DNA from: Inia geoffrensis
Lineage: Eukaryota > Chordata > Mammalia > Artiodactyla > Iniidae
DNA: 64,000 nt
Assembly: GCA_036417435.1 (NCBI GenBank)
Contig: CM070903.1
Location: 57,016,001-57,080,000, forward strand
Direction: 5' to 3'
Below are positions 1-10,733 of the stretch, piece after piece. Position 1 is the stretch's first letter; each line of letters starts with the position of its first letter. Under the pieces are notes generated by a model. It was not told the origin of the DNA. It was given only the letters and a program-made list of their open reading frames with translations, and searched no databases. Position numbers and translations under genes: made by a program.

Positions 1-751
1 GCAAAGATCAAGAAGATGCAAGAAATGCTTAATAAAGACCTAGAAGAATTAAAGAACAAATAAACAGAGATGAACAATAGAATAACTGAAGTGAAAAATA
101 CACTCGAAGGAATAAATAGCAGAATAACTGAGGCAGAAGAACAGATAAGGGGCCTGGAAGACAGAATGGTGGAATTCACTGCTGCAGAACACAATAAAGA
201 AAAAAGAATGAAAAGAAATGAAGACAGCCTAAGAGACCACAGGGACAACATTAAACGCAACAACATTTTCATTCTAGGGGTCCCAGAAGGAGAAGAGAGA
301 GAGAAAGGAACCGATAAATATTTGAAGAGTTTATAGTCAAAAACTTCCCTAATGTGGGAAAGGTAATAACCACCCAAGTCCAGGAAGTGCAGAGTCCCAG
401 GCAGGATAAACCCAAGGAGAAACACACCAAGACACAGGGTACTCAAACTGACAAAAAATAAGACAAAGAAAACTTATTAAATGCAACATGGGAAAACAAC
501 AAATAACATACAAGGGAACCCCCATAAGGTTAACAGCTGATTTCTCAGAAGGAATTCTACAAGCCAGAAAGGAGTGGCACTATATATTTAAAGTGATGAA
601 AGGGAAGCAACTACAAACAAGATTACTCTACCCAGCAAGGATCTCATTCAGATTTGATGGAGAAATCAAAAGCTTTACAGACAAGCAAAAGCTAAGAGAA
701 TTCATCATCACCAAACCAGCTCTACAACAAATGATAAAGGAACTTCTCTAA
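1..751 (+). pseudogene. LINE-1 ORF1 remnant (RNA-binding chaperone)
   Basis: ORF1p is the trimeric RNA chaperone of the L1 particle. Positions 70-336 read as the charged heptad-rich coiled coil (many E, K, R, with 'RITEAEEQIRGLEDR') leading into the start of the RRM ('RNNIFILGVPEGEE'). Positions 488-751 read as the C-terminal domain ('TPIRLTADFSEGILQARKEW', then the RISFRFDGEIKSFTDKQKLREF block given here by position 640-705). A stop near 334-336 and a frame change separate the two pieces. The stop at 749-751 lies where ORF1 normally ends. The N-terminus is cut by the window edge. Confidence 0.93.
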
Positions 752-809
752 GTGGGAAACACAAGAGAAGAAAAGGACCTACAAAAATAAGTCCAAAACA
801 ATTAAGAAA

Positions 810-3800
810 ATGGTCATAGGGACATACATATCAATAATTACTTTAAATGTGAATGGATTAATGCTCCAAGCAAAAGACACAGGCTCACTGACTGGATACA
901 GAAACAAGACCCATATATACATTGTCTACAAGAGACCCACTTCAGACCTAGGGACACATACAGACTCAAGGTAAGGGGATGGAAAAAGATATTCTATGCA
1001 AATGGAAATCCAAAGAAAGCTGGAGTAGCAATACTCATATCAGATAAAATAGACTTTAAAATAAAGAATGTTAAAAGAGACAAGGAAGGGCACTACATAA
1101 TGATCAAGGGATCGATCTAAGAAGAAGATATAACAATTATAAATACATATGCACCCAACATAAGAGAACATCATACATAAGTCAAATGCTAACAGCTATA
1201 AAAGAGGAAATTGATAGTAACACAATAATAGTGGGGGACTTTAACACCTCACTTACACCAATGGACAGATCATCCTAACAGAAAATAAATGAGGAAACAC
1301 AAGCTTTAAATGACACAGACCAGACAGACATAATTGATATTTATAGTAAATTCCATCCAAAAACAGCAGATTATACTTTCTACTCAAGTGCATAAGGAAC
1401 ATTCTCCAGGACAGATCACATCTTGGGTCACAAATCAAGTCTCGGTAAATTTAAGAAAACTGAAATCATATCAAGCATCTACTCTGACCACACTGCTATG
1501 AGATTAGAAATCAATTATAGGGGAAAAAAAACGTAAAAAACACAAACACATGGGGGCTAACCAATACAGTATTAAATAACCAAGAGATCTCTGAAGACAT
1601 CAAAGAGGAAATCAAAAAATACCTAGAGACAAATGAAAACAAAAACACGATGATCCAAAACCTATGGGATGAAGCAAAAGCAGTTCTAAGAGGTAAGTTT
1701 ATAGCAATACACTCCTACCTCAAGAAACAAGAAACATTTCAAATAAACAATCTAACCTTACACCTAAACGAACTAGAGAAAGAACAAACAAAACCCAAAG
1801 TTCGTACAAGGAAAGAAATCATAAAGATCAGAGCAGAAATAAATGAAATAGAAGCAAAGAAAACAACAGAAGACATCAATAAAACTAAAAGCTGGTTCTT
1901 AGAGAAGATAAACAAAATTGATAAACCTTTAGCCAGGTTCATCAAGAAGAGGGAGAGGACTCAAATCAATAAAATTAGAATTGAAAAAGGAGAAGTTACA
2001 ATGGACACTGCAGAAATACAAAGCATCATAAGAGACTACTAGAAGCAACTCTAAGCCAATAAAATGGACAACCGCAAAGAAATGGACCAATTCTTAGAAA
2101 GGTATAGCCTTCCAGACTGAACTAGGAAAAAACAGAAAATATGAACAGACCAATCACAAGCACTGAACTTGAAACTATGATTAAAAATCTTCTAACAAAC
2201 AAAAGTCCAGAACCAGATGGCTTCACAGGTGAATTCTATCAAACATTTAGAGAATAGCTAACACCCATCCTTCTCAAACTCTTCCAAAAAATTGCAGAGG
2301 AACACTCACAAACTCATTCTATGAAGCCACCATCACCCTGATACCAAACCCCGACAAAGACACCACAAAAAAAGAAAACTACAGACCAATATCACTGTGA
2401 ATACAGATGCAAAGATCCTCAACAAAATCCTGGCAAAGAGAATCCAACAACACATTAAAAGGAGCATACACCATGATCAAGTGGGATTTATCCCAGGGAT
2501 GCAAGGATTCTTCAATATATGCAAATCAATCAGTGTGATACACCATATCAACAAAGAATAAACACCATAGGATCATCTCAGTAGATGCAGAAGAAGCTTT
2601 TGACAAAATTCAACACACATTTATGATAAAAACTCTCCAAAAGTGGGCATAGAGGGAACCTAGTTCAACATAATAAAGGCCATACATGACAAACCCCCAG
2701 CAAACATCATTCTCAATGGTGAAAAACTGAAAGCATTTCCTCTAAGATCAGGAACAAGACAAGGATGTCCACTCTCACCACTATTATTCAACATAGTTTT
2801 GGAAGTCCTAGCCATGGAAATCAGAGAACAAAAAGAAATAAAAGGAATACAAATTGGAAAAGAATAAGTAAAACTGTCACTGTTTGTAGATGACATGATA
2901 CTATACATAGAGAATCCTAAAGATGCCACCAGAAAACTACTAGAGCCAATCAATGAATTTGGAATGAAGTTGCAGGATACAAAATTAATGCACAGAAATC
3001 TCTTGCATTCCTATATACTAACAATGAAATATCAGAAAGAGAAATTAAGGAAACAATCCCATTCACCACTGCAACTAAAAAAATGAAATACCTAGGAATA
3101 AACCTACCTAAGGAGGTAAAAGACCTGTACTCAGAAAACTAAAAGACACTGATGAAAGAAAGCAAAGATGACACAAACAGTTGGATATACCATGTTCTTA
3201 CATTAGAAGAATAAACATTGTGAAAATGACTATACTACCCAAAGCAATCTACAAATTCAATGCAATCCCTATCAAACCACCAACGGCATTTTTCACAGAA
3301 CTACAACAAAAAATTTTTTAATTTGTATGGAGACACAAAAGACCCTGAATAGCCAAAGCAATCTTGAGGGAAAAAAAGGAGCTGGAGGAATCAGACTCCC
3401 TGACTTCAGACCACACAACAAAGCTACAGTAATCAAGACAATATGGTACTGGCACAAAAACAGAAATATAGATCAATGGAACAGGATAGAAAACCCAGAG
3501 AGAAACCCACACACCTATGGTCAACTAATCTATGACAAAGGAGGCAAGGATATGCAATGCAGAAAAGACAGTCTCTTCAGTAAGTGGTGCTGGGAAAACT
3601 GGACAGCCATATGTAAAAGAATGAAAATAGGACATTCCCTAACACCATACACAAAAATAAACTCAAAATCGATTAAAGACCTAAATATAAGACCAGACGC
3701 AATAAAACTCTTAAAGGAAAACATAGGCAGAACACTCTTTGACACAAATCACAGCAATATCTTTTTTGACCCACCTCCTAGAGTAGTGGAAATAAAAACA

Positions 3801-4600
3801 AAAATAAACAAATGGGACCTAATGAAACTTAAAGACTTTTGCACTGCAAAGGAAACTATAAATAAGATGAAAAGACAACCCTCAGAATGGGAGAAAATAT
3901 TTGCAAATGAATCAATGGACAAAGGATTCACCTCCAAAATACATAAATAGCTCATGCAGCTCAATATTAAAAAAACAAACAACCCAGTCAAAAAGTGGGC
4001 AGAAGACCTAAATAGACATTCTCCAAAGAAGGTGTACAGATGGCCAAAAGGCACATGAAAAGCTGCTCAGCATCACTAATTATTAGAGAAATGCAAATCA
4101 AAACTACAATGAGGTATCATCTCACATCAGTTAGAATGGCCATCATCAGAAAATCCACAAACAACAAATGCTGGAGAGGGTGTGGAGAAAAGGGAACCCT
4201 TTTGCACTGTTGGTAGGAATGTAAATTGATGCAACCACTATGGAGAACAGTATGGAGGTTCCTTAAAAAACTAAAAATAGAATTACCATGTGACCCAGCC
4301 ATCCCATTACTGGGCATATACCCAGAGAAAACCATAATTCAAAAAGACACATGCACCCTAATGTTCACTGTAGCACTATTTACAATAGCCAGGTCATGGA
4401 AGCAACCTAAATGCCCATCGACAGACAAATTGATAAAGAAGATGTGGTACATATATACAATGGAATATTACTCAGCCATAAAAAGGAATGGCATTGGGTC
4501 ATTTGTAGAGACGTGGATGGACCTAAAGACTGTCAGAGTGAAGTAAGTCAGAAAGAGTAAAACAAATATTGTATATTAACGCATATATGTGGGATCTAGA
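810..4600 (+). pseudogene. LINE-1 ORF2 remnant (endonuclease-reverse transcriptase)
   Basis: ORF2p nicks target DNA and primes cDNA there. The likely start is the ATG at 810-812, about 60 bases after ORF1, leading into 'ITLNVNGL'-like residues. Endonuclease motifs are visible at about 1410-1440 ('RTDHILGHKSSL') and 1480-1500 ('SDHTAMRLEI'). The reverse transcriptase core is seen at 2180-2960, with the catalytic motif reading FVDD at about 2883-2894 where human L1 has FADD. The cysteine-rich C-terminal region begins near 4165 ('[11 protein letters not shown]'), and an in-frame stop replaces a tryptophan there. Many other stops and frameshifts break the frame, for example before 1650 and after 2042. 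It encodes no working enzyme. Confidence 0.94.
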
Positions 4601-4684
4601 CAAATGGTGCAGACTAACCAGTTTGCAAGGCAGAAATAGAGACACAGATACAAAGAACAAACGTATGTACACCAAGGGTGGAAA

Positions 4685-4711
4685 GGGGGCGGGGGTGGTG
4701 GTGGTGGTGGG
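4685..4711 (+). other. G-rich run in L1 3' UTR (possible G-quadruplex)
   Basis: Two runs of five G separated by one C are followed by four GGT units and a final GGG. L1 3' UTRs commonly carry such a polypurine G-run. Folding into a quadruplex is inferred from the base pattern only. Confidence 0.6.
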
Positions 4712-4802
4712 ATGAATTGGGAGACTGAGATTGACATATATACCCTAATATGTATAACAGAGATAACTAATAAGAACCTGTTGTATAAAAAAATAAAATT
4801 CA

Positions 4803-5001
4803 GGGCTTCCCTGGTGGCGCAGTGGTTGAGAGTCCGCCTGCCAATGCAGGGGACACGGGTTCATGCCCTGGTTCTGAAAGATCTCACATGCTGTGGAGCG
4901 GCTGGACCCATGAGCCATGGCCGCTGGTCCTGCACGTCCGGAGCCTGTGCTCCGCAATGGGAGAGGCCACAACAGTGAGAGGCCCACGTACCACAAAAAA
5001 A
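4803..5001 (+). mobile_element. CHR-1-type SINE, full length
   Basis: tRNA-derived head with box A ('cgcagtggttgagag') and box B ('gggttcatgccctgg'), the unrelated body ending 'agaggcccacgtaccac', and an A tail. Short flanking repeats 'aaaattca' occur at 4795-4802 and 5002-5009, so it inserted into the A-rich tail of the upstream L1. It now separates that L1 from the provirus. Confidence 0.95.
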
Positions 5002-5009
5002 AAAATTCA

Positions 5010-5160
5010 AGGGGGACCTCCAGTTATATCAGAATCCACACCACTTGGATGCCTTCTATTTTGGTCTTTTGAGGAATCCATTATTAGTTTTGTGCCAAAT
5101 TTCCTGAACCAGAAATCTTATTTGGGTCAAATCTTGGGGTATTTTCATGACTAATTATCA
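5010..5160 (+). other. Unassigned sequence before the gag match
   Basis: About 150 bases lie between the SINE and the first recognisable gag residues. They could be provirus matrix or spacer, or host flank. No LTR or primer-binding site can be recognised, so the 5' end of the provirus is lost or lies elsewhere. Confidence 0.4.
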
Positions 5161-6130
5161 TCCAGGGTCTAACAACCCACCAAGAAAAGTACTCCCTTTC
5201 AAGCAGGTCCCGATGGAGAAGGGCTCATCTAGGTACACATCCCATTTACCACTTCTGACCTGTATAGCTATAAAAGTCATAGTAAGGGGTTGTGGGAAAA
5301 TTCAGAGGGGTCCTGTATCTGAGTAGGGGAATCTTTCAGACCCATGACCCCACCTGGGTTGACACCCAGAACCTCCTCAAAGTACTCCTAATGAGGCAAG
5401 AAAAACCAAAGAGAACAGAAACAATGCAGGTCATGCCGTTTTCAGACCACGGAATCAAGTGATTCCAGATACCGAACCCAAGTGGGACCATCAAGACAAT
5501 GGAGAAGGGGGTGGAAGACAGAGACTGACTCATTATAAAAATATGATCCTAAAGGGAATCCAAGGAGGATGACAGAAACCTGTCAGTTGGAATAAGATAA
5601 AGGAACTCAATCAGGAGCCAATGGAAGGCCCTCCAGGATTCCTAGAGCACCTCTTGGAATGCCTCTAAATCTACTACCACTGGCTCTGAGTCATTGGAAG
5701 GGAATGCAATCCTGAGGTCATATTTTATTTCCCAAAATGCCCCCAACATTAGGCATAAACTTCAGAAAATGGAAACACACCAGATGCCCCTACCTATCGC
5801 CTGGTCAAGGTTGCCTACTGAGGGTTGAGGGTGTTTAATAACCCAGATACAGAGGAAGAAAAGTCAGAGAATAAAAGGCCCAGAGGCAAGCTGTTGCCCT
5901 CCAATGTCAATTGATTGGCATGGGAATCTGAACTAACTGCCCACGGAGACACTCAACTCTGGTGAGTGGCGCCTAGCTCCCAGTGAGGGATAGCAAGCCA
6001 AGGAAACTAGGACCCAATCGTTGCACCATATGTAAACCAGAGGGACACTGAAAAGGAGAACGCCCTCACTGCCCCCAAAGGGAAATGTCAGATCCTGGCC
6101 ATTACCCTCAAAGGCAGATGGTCCAAATAG
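5160..6130 (+). pseudogene. gag: ERV gag remnant (capsid and nucleocapsid)
   Basis: Gag builds the virion core. A capsid N-terminal stretch reads 'VHIPFTTSDLYSYKSH' from 5233, directly after an in-frame TAG at 5230-5232. A second capsid match, 'THDPTWVDTQNLLKVLL', covers about 5338-5390. A third ('FLEHLLECL') follows near 5637-5665. The nucleocapsid knuckle starts at the Cys codon 6022: C-X2-C-X4-H is kept, the next codon is TGA, and the fourth zinc ligand is CGC (Arg) at 6061-6063. Matrix is not recognisable. Frame changes between blocks show several indels. Confidence 0.88.
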
Positions 6131-6179
6131 ATGGAGAATGATGGGGCCAGAGGGCTCCTAAGCCAGGACTCCAACTGAT

Positions 6180-6500
6180 CCCCAAGGAGCCCTGGTTGAC
6201 ATCGGACGTAGGGGGAAAAACTGTCAAATTCTTAGCTGACACCAGAGCCACTTAGTTCTGAACACCAGATCAGGTAAACTCAGTCATAAGAGGTGTAAAA
6301 TTACGGGGGTATCAGGGCAGACCCAACAACAGACATTCATAGAGCCATTAGAATATAAATTGGATGAACACATGCTCACCCATTCCTTCCTGTATGTCCC
6401 TGAATACTCTATATCCCTGCTAGGAAGAAATATCTTACATAAATTGGGCACTATTATCCACCTAATGGGAGACAAACTGGAGATTGGCATCCCTTTAGAC
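6180..6500 (+). pseudogene. pro: ERV protease remnant
   Basis: Retroviral aspartic protease matures Gag and Pol. The active-site segment reads '...KFLADTRAT' near 6227-6253: the expected Asp-Thr-Gly is Asp-Thr-Arg, with AGA at 6244-6246, and stops follow at 6253-6255 and 6259-6261. Downstream, 6360-6500 reads as the rest of the fold ('HSFLYVPEYSISLLGRNILHKLG'-type flap and C-terminal residues; positions 6378-6445). In gammaretroviruses protease lies in the pol frame after a gag stop, which fits this layout. Confidence 0.85.
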
Positions 6501-6559
6501 AAATGGCACAAGATGATAATGTTAATGGCTGAGGAAAAAACTTCCCCAGACAGAGCAAG

Positions 6560-7970
6560 TGGATCTCCCTGGAGTAAATCTCTAATAAATCAGGGACAGG
6601 TGGAACGAGCTGTAGGGGCCAGTCCTGTGACAGTCCATCTAAAACCTGGACATACATGGCCCAATAGAAAACAGTATCCTGGAGAGGACTTCTTGGGCAT
6701 TGCCCCCATTATACAGAGCCTAATTGACCAGGGCTTTATTAGACCATGCTAATCAGTCTGTAATACCCCTTTCTCCCTGTAAAGAAACCCAATGGGGAAT
6801 GCCGGATTGTACAGGACCTCAGGGCAGTCAGTGAAGCCACCTGGGATATACATCCAGTAGTCCCTAAACTTACACCATGCTGGCCACTCTACCATCCACC
6901 AGGACCTGGTATTCTGTATCAGATTTTAAAGATGCCTTCTTCTGTATTCCATTAGCTCCACAGTCATAAGAAATATTTGCTTTTGAATGGCAGGACCCAA
7001 ACACGCAACAAAAACAACAACACTGCTAGACAGTCCTGCCCCAAGGATTCAAAAATTCCCCCACCATCTTTGGGGAAACTTTAGCTAAAGACCTGAAAGA
7101 TCTATATCTGGAGGGAACAATCCTCCAGTATGTAGACAACATTCTGATTGCCAGCCCTACTAAGGAGGTTTCTGACAAAAATACTGTAATCACTCTGAAC
7201 CACCTAGCCCATAAAGTATATAAGGTGTCCAAAAAAAAAAAAAGGCTCAAATAATATAAACTCAGGTGACTTACCTAGGCTTCATTTTTTTTTAATTAAT
7301 TAATTAATTTTGGCTGCACCAGGTCTTAGTTGCAGCACTCAGAATCTTTGTTGCGGCATGCAGACTTCTTAGTTGCAGCATGTGGACTCAGTTGCAGCAT
7401 GCATGTGCGATCTAGTTCCCCAACCAGGGATCGAACCTGGAACCCCTGCATTGGGAGCGTGGAGTCTTACCCACTGGACCACCAGGGAAGTCCCTAGTCT
7501 TCATTTTTATAGAAGGCCAGAGAAGCCTACCCCAGGAGGGAGAAGAAGCCATTTGCCTGCCTCACCCCTCCTAAAACTAGAAAACAGCATTCGGCGGTGG
7601 CCAGGTTTTGCCCGTCTGGATCCCTAACTATGGCCTAATAACTAGACTTCTATACATAAATTTGAAAGGAAAGGATAATGATCCTTTTGAATGGAATTCA
7701 GAATGTGAAGAGGCCTTTCAAGAGTTGAAAAAGCAATTACTTCAGGCCCCCGCCCTAGCCCTCTCAGATTTAGCTAAACCCTTTGACCTTTATATTCATG
7801 AGAGAAGGGGAACTACCTTTGGCACATCAGCTCAAATACTAAGACCCCTTACTCCAGTGGTTGCTTATTTCTTTAAACAATTAGATCAAACTGCTAAGGC
7901 ATGGCCTCCTTGCCTACGGGCAGTAGGAGCTACCACAACCCTGCTAAAGGAGAGTGAAAGTTAGTCTTTG
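6560..7970 (+). pseudogene. pol: ERV reverse transcriptase remnant, split by a SINE
   Basis: RT copies viral RNA to DNA. The fingers begin near 6590 and 'IIQSLIDQGFIRPC' ends at a TAA (6750-6752). 'DFKDAFFCIPLAP' is seen at about 6923-6961, 'LPQGFKNSPT' at 7036-7065, preceded by a TAG at 7027-7029 where the family usually has Trp. The catalytic motif is Tyr-Val-Asp-Asn at 7129-7140 instead of YVDD, so the second metal-binding Asp is lost. A SINE interrupts at 7288-7492. The thumb and connection resume at about 7500-7964 ('APALALSDLAKPFDLYIHE', 'WPPCLRAVGA'). There are several frameshifts. Confidence 0.92.
7288..7492 (-). mobile_element. CHR-type SINE inserted in ERV RT
   Basis: Reverse-complement SINE with the tRNA-like head at the right ('ccaccagggaagtcc') and the T-rich tail and TTAA units at the left. 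The direct repeats are 'cctaggcttcattttt' (7274-7289) and 'cctagtcttcattttt' (7493-7508), one mismatch apart. The insertion falls between the RT catalytic motif and the thumb, and is later than provirus entry. Confidence 0.95.
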
Positions 7971-7974
7971 GTCA

Positions 7975-8720
7975 CCAGTCACTATATGGATGCCACACCA
8001 GGTTCAGACTTTAGTTAAGTTCTAAGAGAACAGAACAGCTATCCCCTGGAAAGTCGATTCAAATTCACCCTATGCTTTTAGACAACCCAGTGGTTACCAT
8101 AAAAACCTATCACACGCTAGATCCTGCCACCCTGCTACCCACAGAAACAGGGCCAGGGCCCCAGAGCATGATTGTATAGAAACCATAGACGTGATCTATT
8201 CCAGTCATCCCAACCTAGGAAGTGAACTTCTCCCAAATGCCGATGAGGAATGGTTTACCGACAGGAGCAATTTTATGAAAGAGGGGAAAAGACTAGCAGG
8301 ATATGCAGTGACCTCCCAGACCCAAGTCAAAGAAGCACAAAACCTATCCCCAGGGACTTCTGCCCCAAAGGTGGAACTGATTGTCCTCACCTGAGCCTAA
8401 GAGCTCAGGACTGGGAGGATCTTCAATGTTTATACAGATTCCCAGTATGCATATGCCATCCTACATGCACATGGGCTATTTGGAAGGAAACACGTATGCC
8501 TACTGCAGAGAATAAACAGTTGAAATATGGCTTAAGCATACTGAAGCTCTTAGAAGCAGCACAGCGTGCAAAAAAGGTGTCATTGATTCATTGTAGGTGT
8601 CGCCAAAATGGGAATGCAGAGGTAATAAAGGAAAACAACAAGGCAGATGCAACTGCCAAAAGGGCGGCCCTAGAACCAGTAACTTGGCAATTACCCCTCA
8701 TACCTTGAAGGCCAGATCCA
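7975..8720 (+). pseudogene. pol: ERV RNase H remnant
   Basis: RNase H degrades the RNA strand of the RNA-DNA hybrid. The clearest match is 8191-8394, with 'EEWFTDRSNFMKEGKRLAGY' and a following 'GTSAPKVELIVLT'. The first catalytic Asp is present at 8260-8262, but the next residue is Arg rather than the usual Gly. A TGA at 8392-8394 ends the frame, and the domain continues in another frame to about 8707, where '...KADATAKRAAL' corresponds to the last helix carrying the final acidic residue. Confidence 0.88.
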
Positions 8721-8739
8721 TCCAATTATTACCCAATCT

Positions 8740-9955
8740 ACAGTAAGGAAGAGTTAGACAAAGCCCAAAAACAGGGCTTCAGTAGAGAACGAGGAGGCCA
8801 TGAGTGGCTAGCTGATGAACACGGGCAATACTTCTTTTCCCCAACTGCAGCTTGTCAAGCCATCAGAAAGGCTCATCAAGGAACTCACTGTGGGAGGGAA
8901 GCCCTATATAATTGGTTAGTTAAGGTCATGGTAACTCCTGACATGAAAAGTATAATCAGTTGAATTCTTGAGATATGTCCCATCTATACAATGAACAACC
9001 CCAATAACCAGATCTCCCAGAGGCCCCCAGATAAGGCCCATTCAGACCAGAGGGCCATATCCTGGAGAAGATTGGCAGGTTGATTTCACTGTCATACCCA
9101 GAGTACCAGGCAATTTCAGGTATATCTCTTGGTACAAGTAGACACATTTTCTGGTCAGATAGAAGCATTCCCCACTAGTCCCAGTTTTTGAGCTAATACC
9201 CCAAGGGCGAGTCCCCTTTTCTCATTCCTCATTCAGCTGAAGTGACTAGGGCATTACTAAAAGAAATAATCCTCAGGTTTGGGTTCCCAGGATCCCTACA
9301 AAGTGATAATGGTCCAGCATTTGTGTCTTAAGTGATGAAGGGGATAACAACTGCCCTGGGCACCTTGCACTCAGCCCGGAGACCCTATTCACTGGGGAAC
9401 GTAGAGAGGTCCAATCAGACCTTGAAAAGGGCCTTAGCCAAACTATGTCAGGAAACTCAAGAAAATCAGATTAAGTTGCTTCTGATTGCCCTGCTCCACA
9501 TGCAGTTAGCTCCAAGGAGTAAGTTAAAGTTAAGTGCATTTGAACTCATGTATGGTAGACCCACTCCCAAACCCAAGAGAAGGGACACTTTAGCCCCCTT
9601 GAAATGGAACAACTCAAGTATGCCCTCCAGGTAGGAGAAACCATGATAGCCCCTATGGAATATGGTAACCAGGTTCTGCCTGCACCCACTGACCTGGCCC
9701 TGCACCTCTTCCAGCCAGGAGACTGGGTGAACCTAAAAACCTGGAAAATTGGCAGCCAACAAAACCAACTCACTCCCAAGTGGAATGATCTCACTTGGTG
9801 ATCCTAACCACCCATTCTGCCCTGAAGTTGCAGGGATTGTTCTGTGGGTATTTCACACTCAAGTGAAGGGGGCTCCTGAGCCCCAACCTCTGAGAGAAAA
9901 CCTGGGGCGATGGAACCCCTTGACTACTCGTGTGAACCACTCTCTGCCCTGAAGC
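8740..9955 (+). pseudogene. pol: ERV integrase remnant
   Basis: Integrase joins viral DNA to the host chromosome. The N-terminal zinc domain keeps its His pair ('AHQGTHCGREALYNW', about 8869-8913). The core begins with 'GEDWQVDF' near 9063-9086. The second catalytic Asp is at 9305-9307 and the catalytic Glu at 9404-9406. The spacing between them is 32 residues instead of the usual 35, so about nine bases are missing, and a TAA lies at 9329-9331. The C-terminal domain matches gammaretroviral integrases near 9820-9880 ('VAGIVLWVFHTQVKGAPEP'), in a different frame from the core. Confidence 0.9.
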
Positions 9956-9959
9956 TTCT

Positions 9960-10094
9960 CTTCTGAAAAACAACAAAAGTGTGACCAGGGATATTCAGGC
10001 CAAGGCAGTGAGCCTCAACATCAGGGCACACTTTTGCCTACAAGCAAAAGACCTAGATACCTGCATTTTTAGGGAAAAAATTGTCATGTGACCA
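9960..10094 (+). other. Unassigned ERV segment at the env deletion
   Basis: This short stretch joins the integrase end to the env tail. No surface-subunit signal peptide, receptor domain or fusion peptide is recognisable, so nearly all of env is missing between these points. Confidence 0.5.
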
Positions 10095-10278
10095 TTATTC
10101 TCTTGTTAATATTTGAGCCATGTATCTTAAATTGTCTGGTGGCCTTTGTCTCCAAAAGGTTAGACAAATGGTGGGTGCTCAGGGGTATGAACAGTTAGTG
10201 TTAAGGCCTGGTGACAATCAAACGTATCTACAGGCAGCTGAGAAGTTCTGCTTCTCTAAACAGGGTTATGGTGACTGA
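10095..10278 (+). pseudogene. env: ERV env remnant (end of transmembrane subunit)
   Basis: The end of the TM membrane span and cytoplasmic tail survives. From about 10103 the sequence reads 'LLLIFEPCILNCLVAFVSKR', which is close to the conserved 'GPCILN' block at the end of gammaretroviral Env, with Glu for Gly. A one-base frame change near 10160 is followed by a cytoplasmic-tail-like frame ending at TGA 10276-10278. The fusion peptide, the immunosuppressive region and all of SU are absent. It sits directly before the LTR, as expected. Confidence 0.72.
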
Positions 10279-10657
10279 CAGCCAAAATCAGCAGGAAGAA
10301 GTTACAGAACATGGACCTTCGCCCCTCAGCGCCCCTCAAAAGTGAGGAGCAGGTCAAAAGACAGAGGAGGGATCTTTAACTGGCAATGCTCATTAACAAC
10401 TCCCGGGAAATAAAAATAGAATCTGGGTAGTAAAATAAAGTCTAAGTTTTGTTTTTTCCTTTGCGCTTCGTCTAGTTTCACTTGCTTATAGGGGGCCGCT
10501 TGCAGAGACCCTGCACCCAGCACTTTGGACCACAGTTCCTCAGCAGTGGGTTGCGTGTGGAGATGCTGTGCCTGGCACTGCTATCTGGAGCATGATCAGC
10601 ACAGCTGTGCCAGCCCCGGGAGAACTCCGCCCTTTCCCTCCCTGATGAGGAGATCCC

Positions 10658-10663
10658 TATAAA
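10658..10663 (+). promoter_or_regulatory. LTR TATA box
   Basis: TATAAA lies about 65 bases before the LTR AATAAA, with GC-rich sequence on both sides ('agccccgcccac' just downstream). This is the usual U3-R arrangement. Confidence 0.65.
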
Positions 10664-10727
10664 GCAGCCCCGCCCACAGCCTGTCGGGAAAAGCACTAGT
10701 TCGCACCTCCCCATTCTCTGATCCAAG

Positions 10728-10733
10728 AATAAA
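10728..10733 (+). terminator. LTR poly(A) signal
   Basis: AATAAA followed by a T-rich stretch ('gctttcctttgcttctg'). It would have set the 3' end of proviral RNA at the R-U5 border. Confidence 0.65.

Larger units (their letters stand above)
1..4799 (+). mobile_element. LINE-1, long but decayed copy (partial ORF1, ORF2, 3' UTR)
   Basis: This is a sense-strand LINE-1 whose 5' end lies outside the window. Sequence opens inside the ORF1 coiled coil, runs through a complete but broken ORF2 and ends in a 3' UTR with a G-rich run and an A-rich tail near 4785-4799. Stops and frameshifts are scattered through both frames, so it cannot move by itself. The right flank is a SINE that landed in the A-rich tail. 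The target-site duplication of the L1 cannot be checked because its left end is not present. The length, at about 4.8 kb in the window, makes it the longest LINE here. Confidence 0.96.

Noticed and set aside
1739..1945. Hydrophobic minus-strand frame that looks like a membrane protein
   Set aside because: It is the antisense of the A-rich L1 ORF2, which always gives F, L, I and S-rich products. The same holds for 3749-4054.
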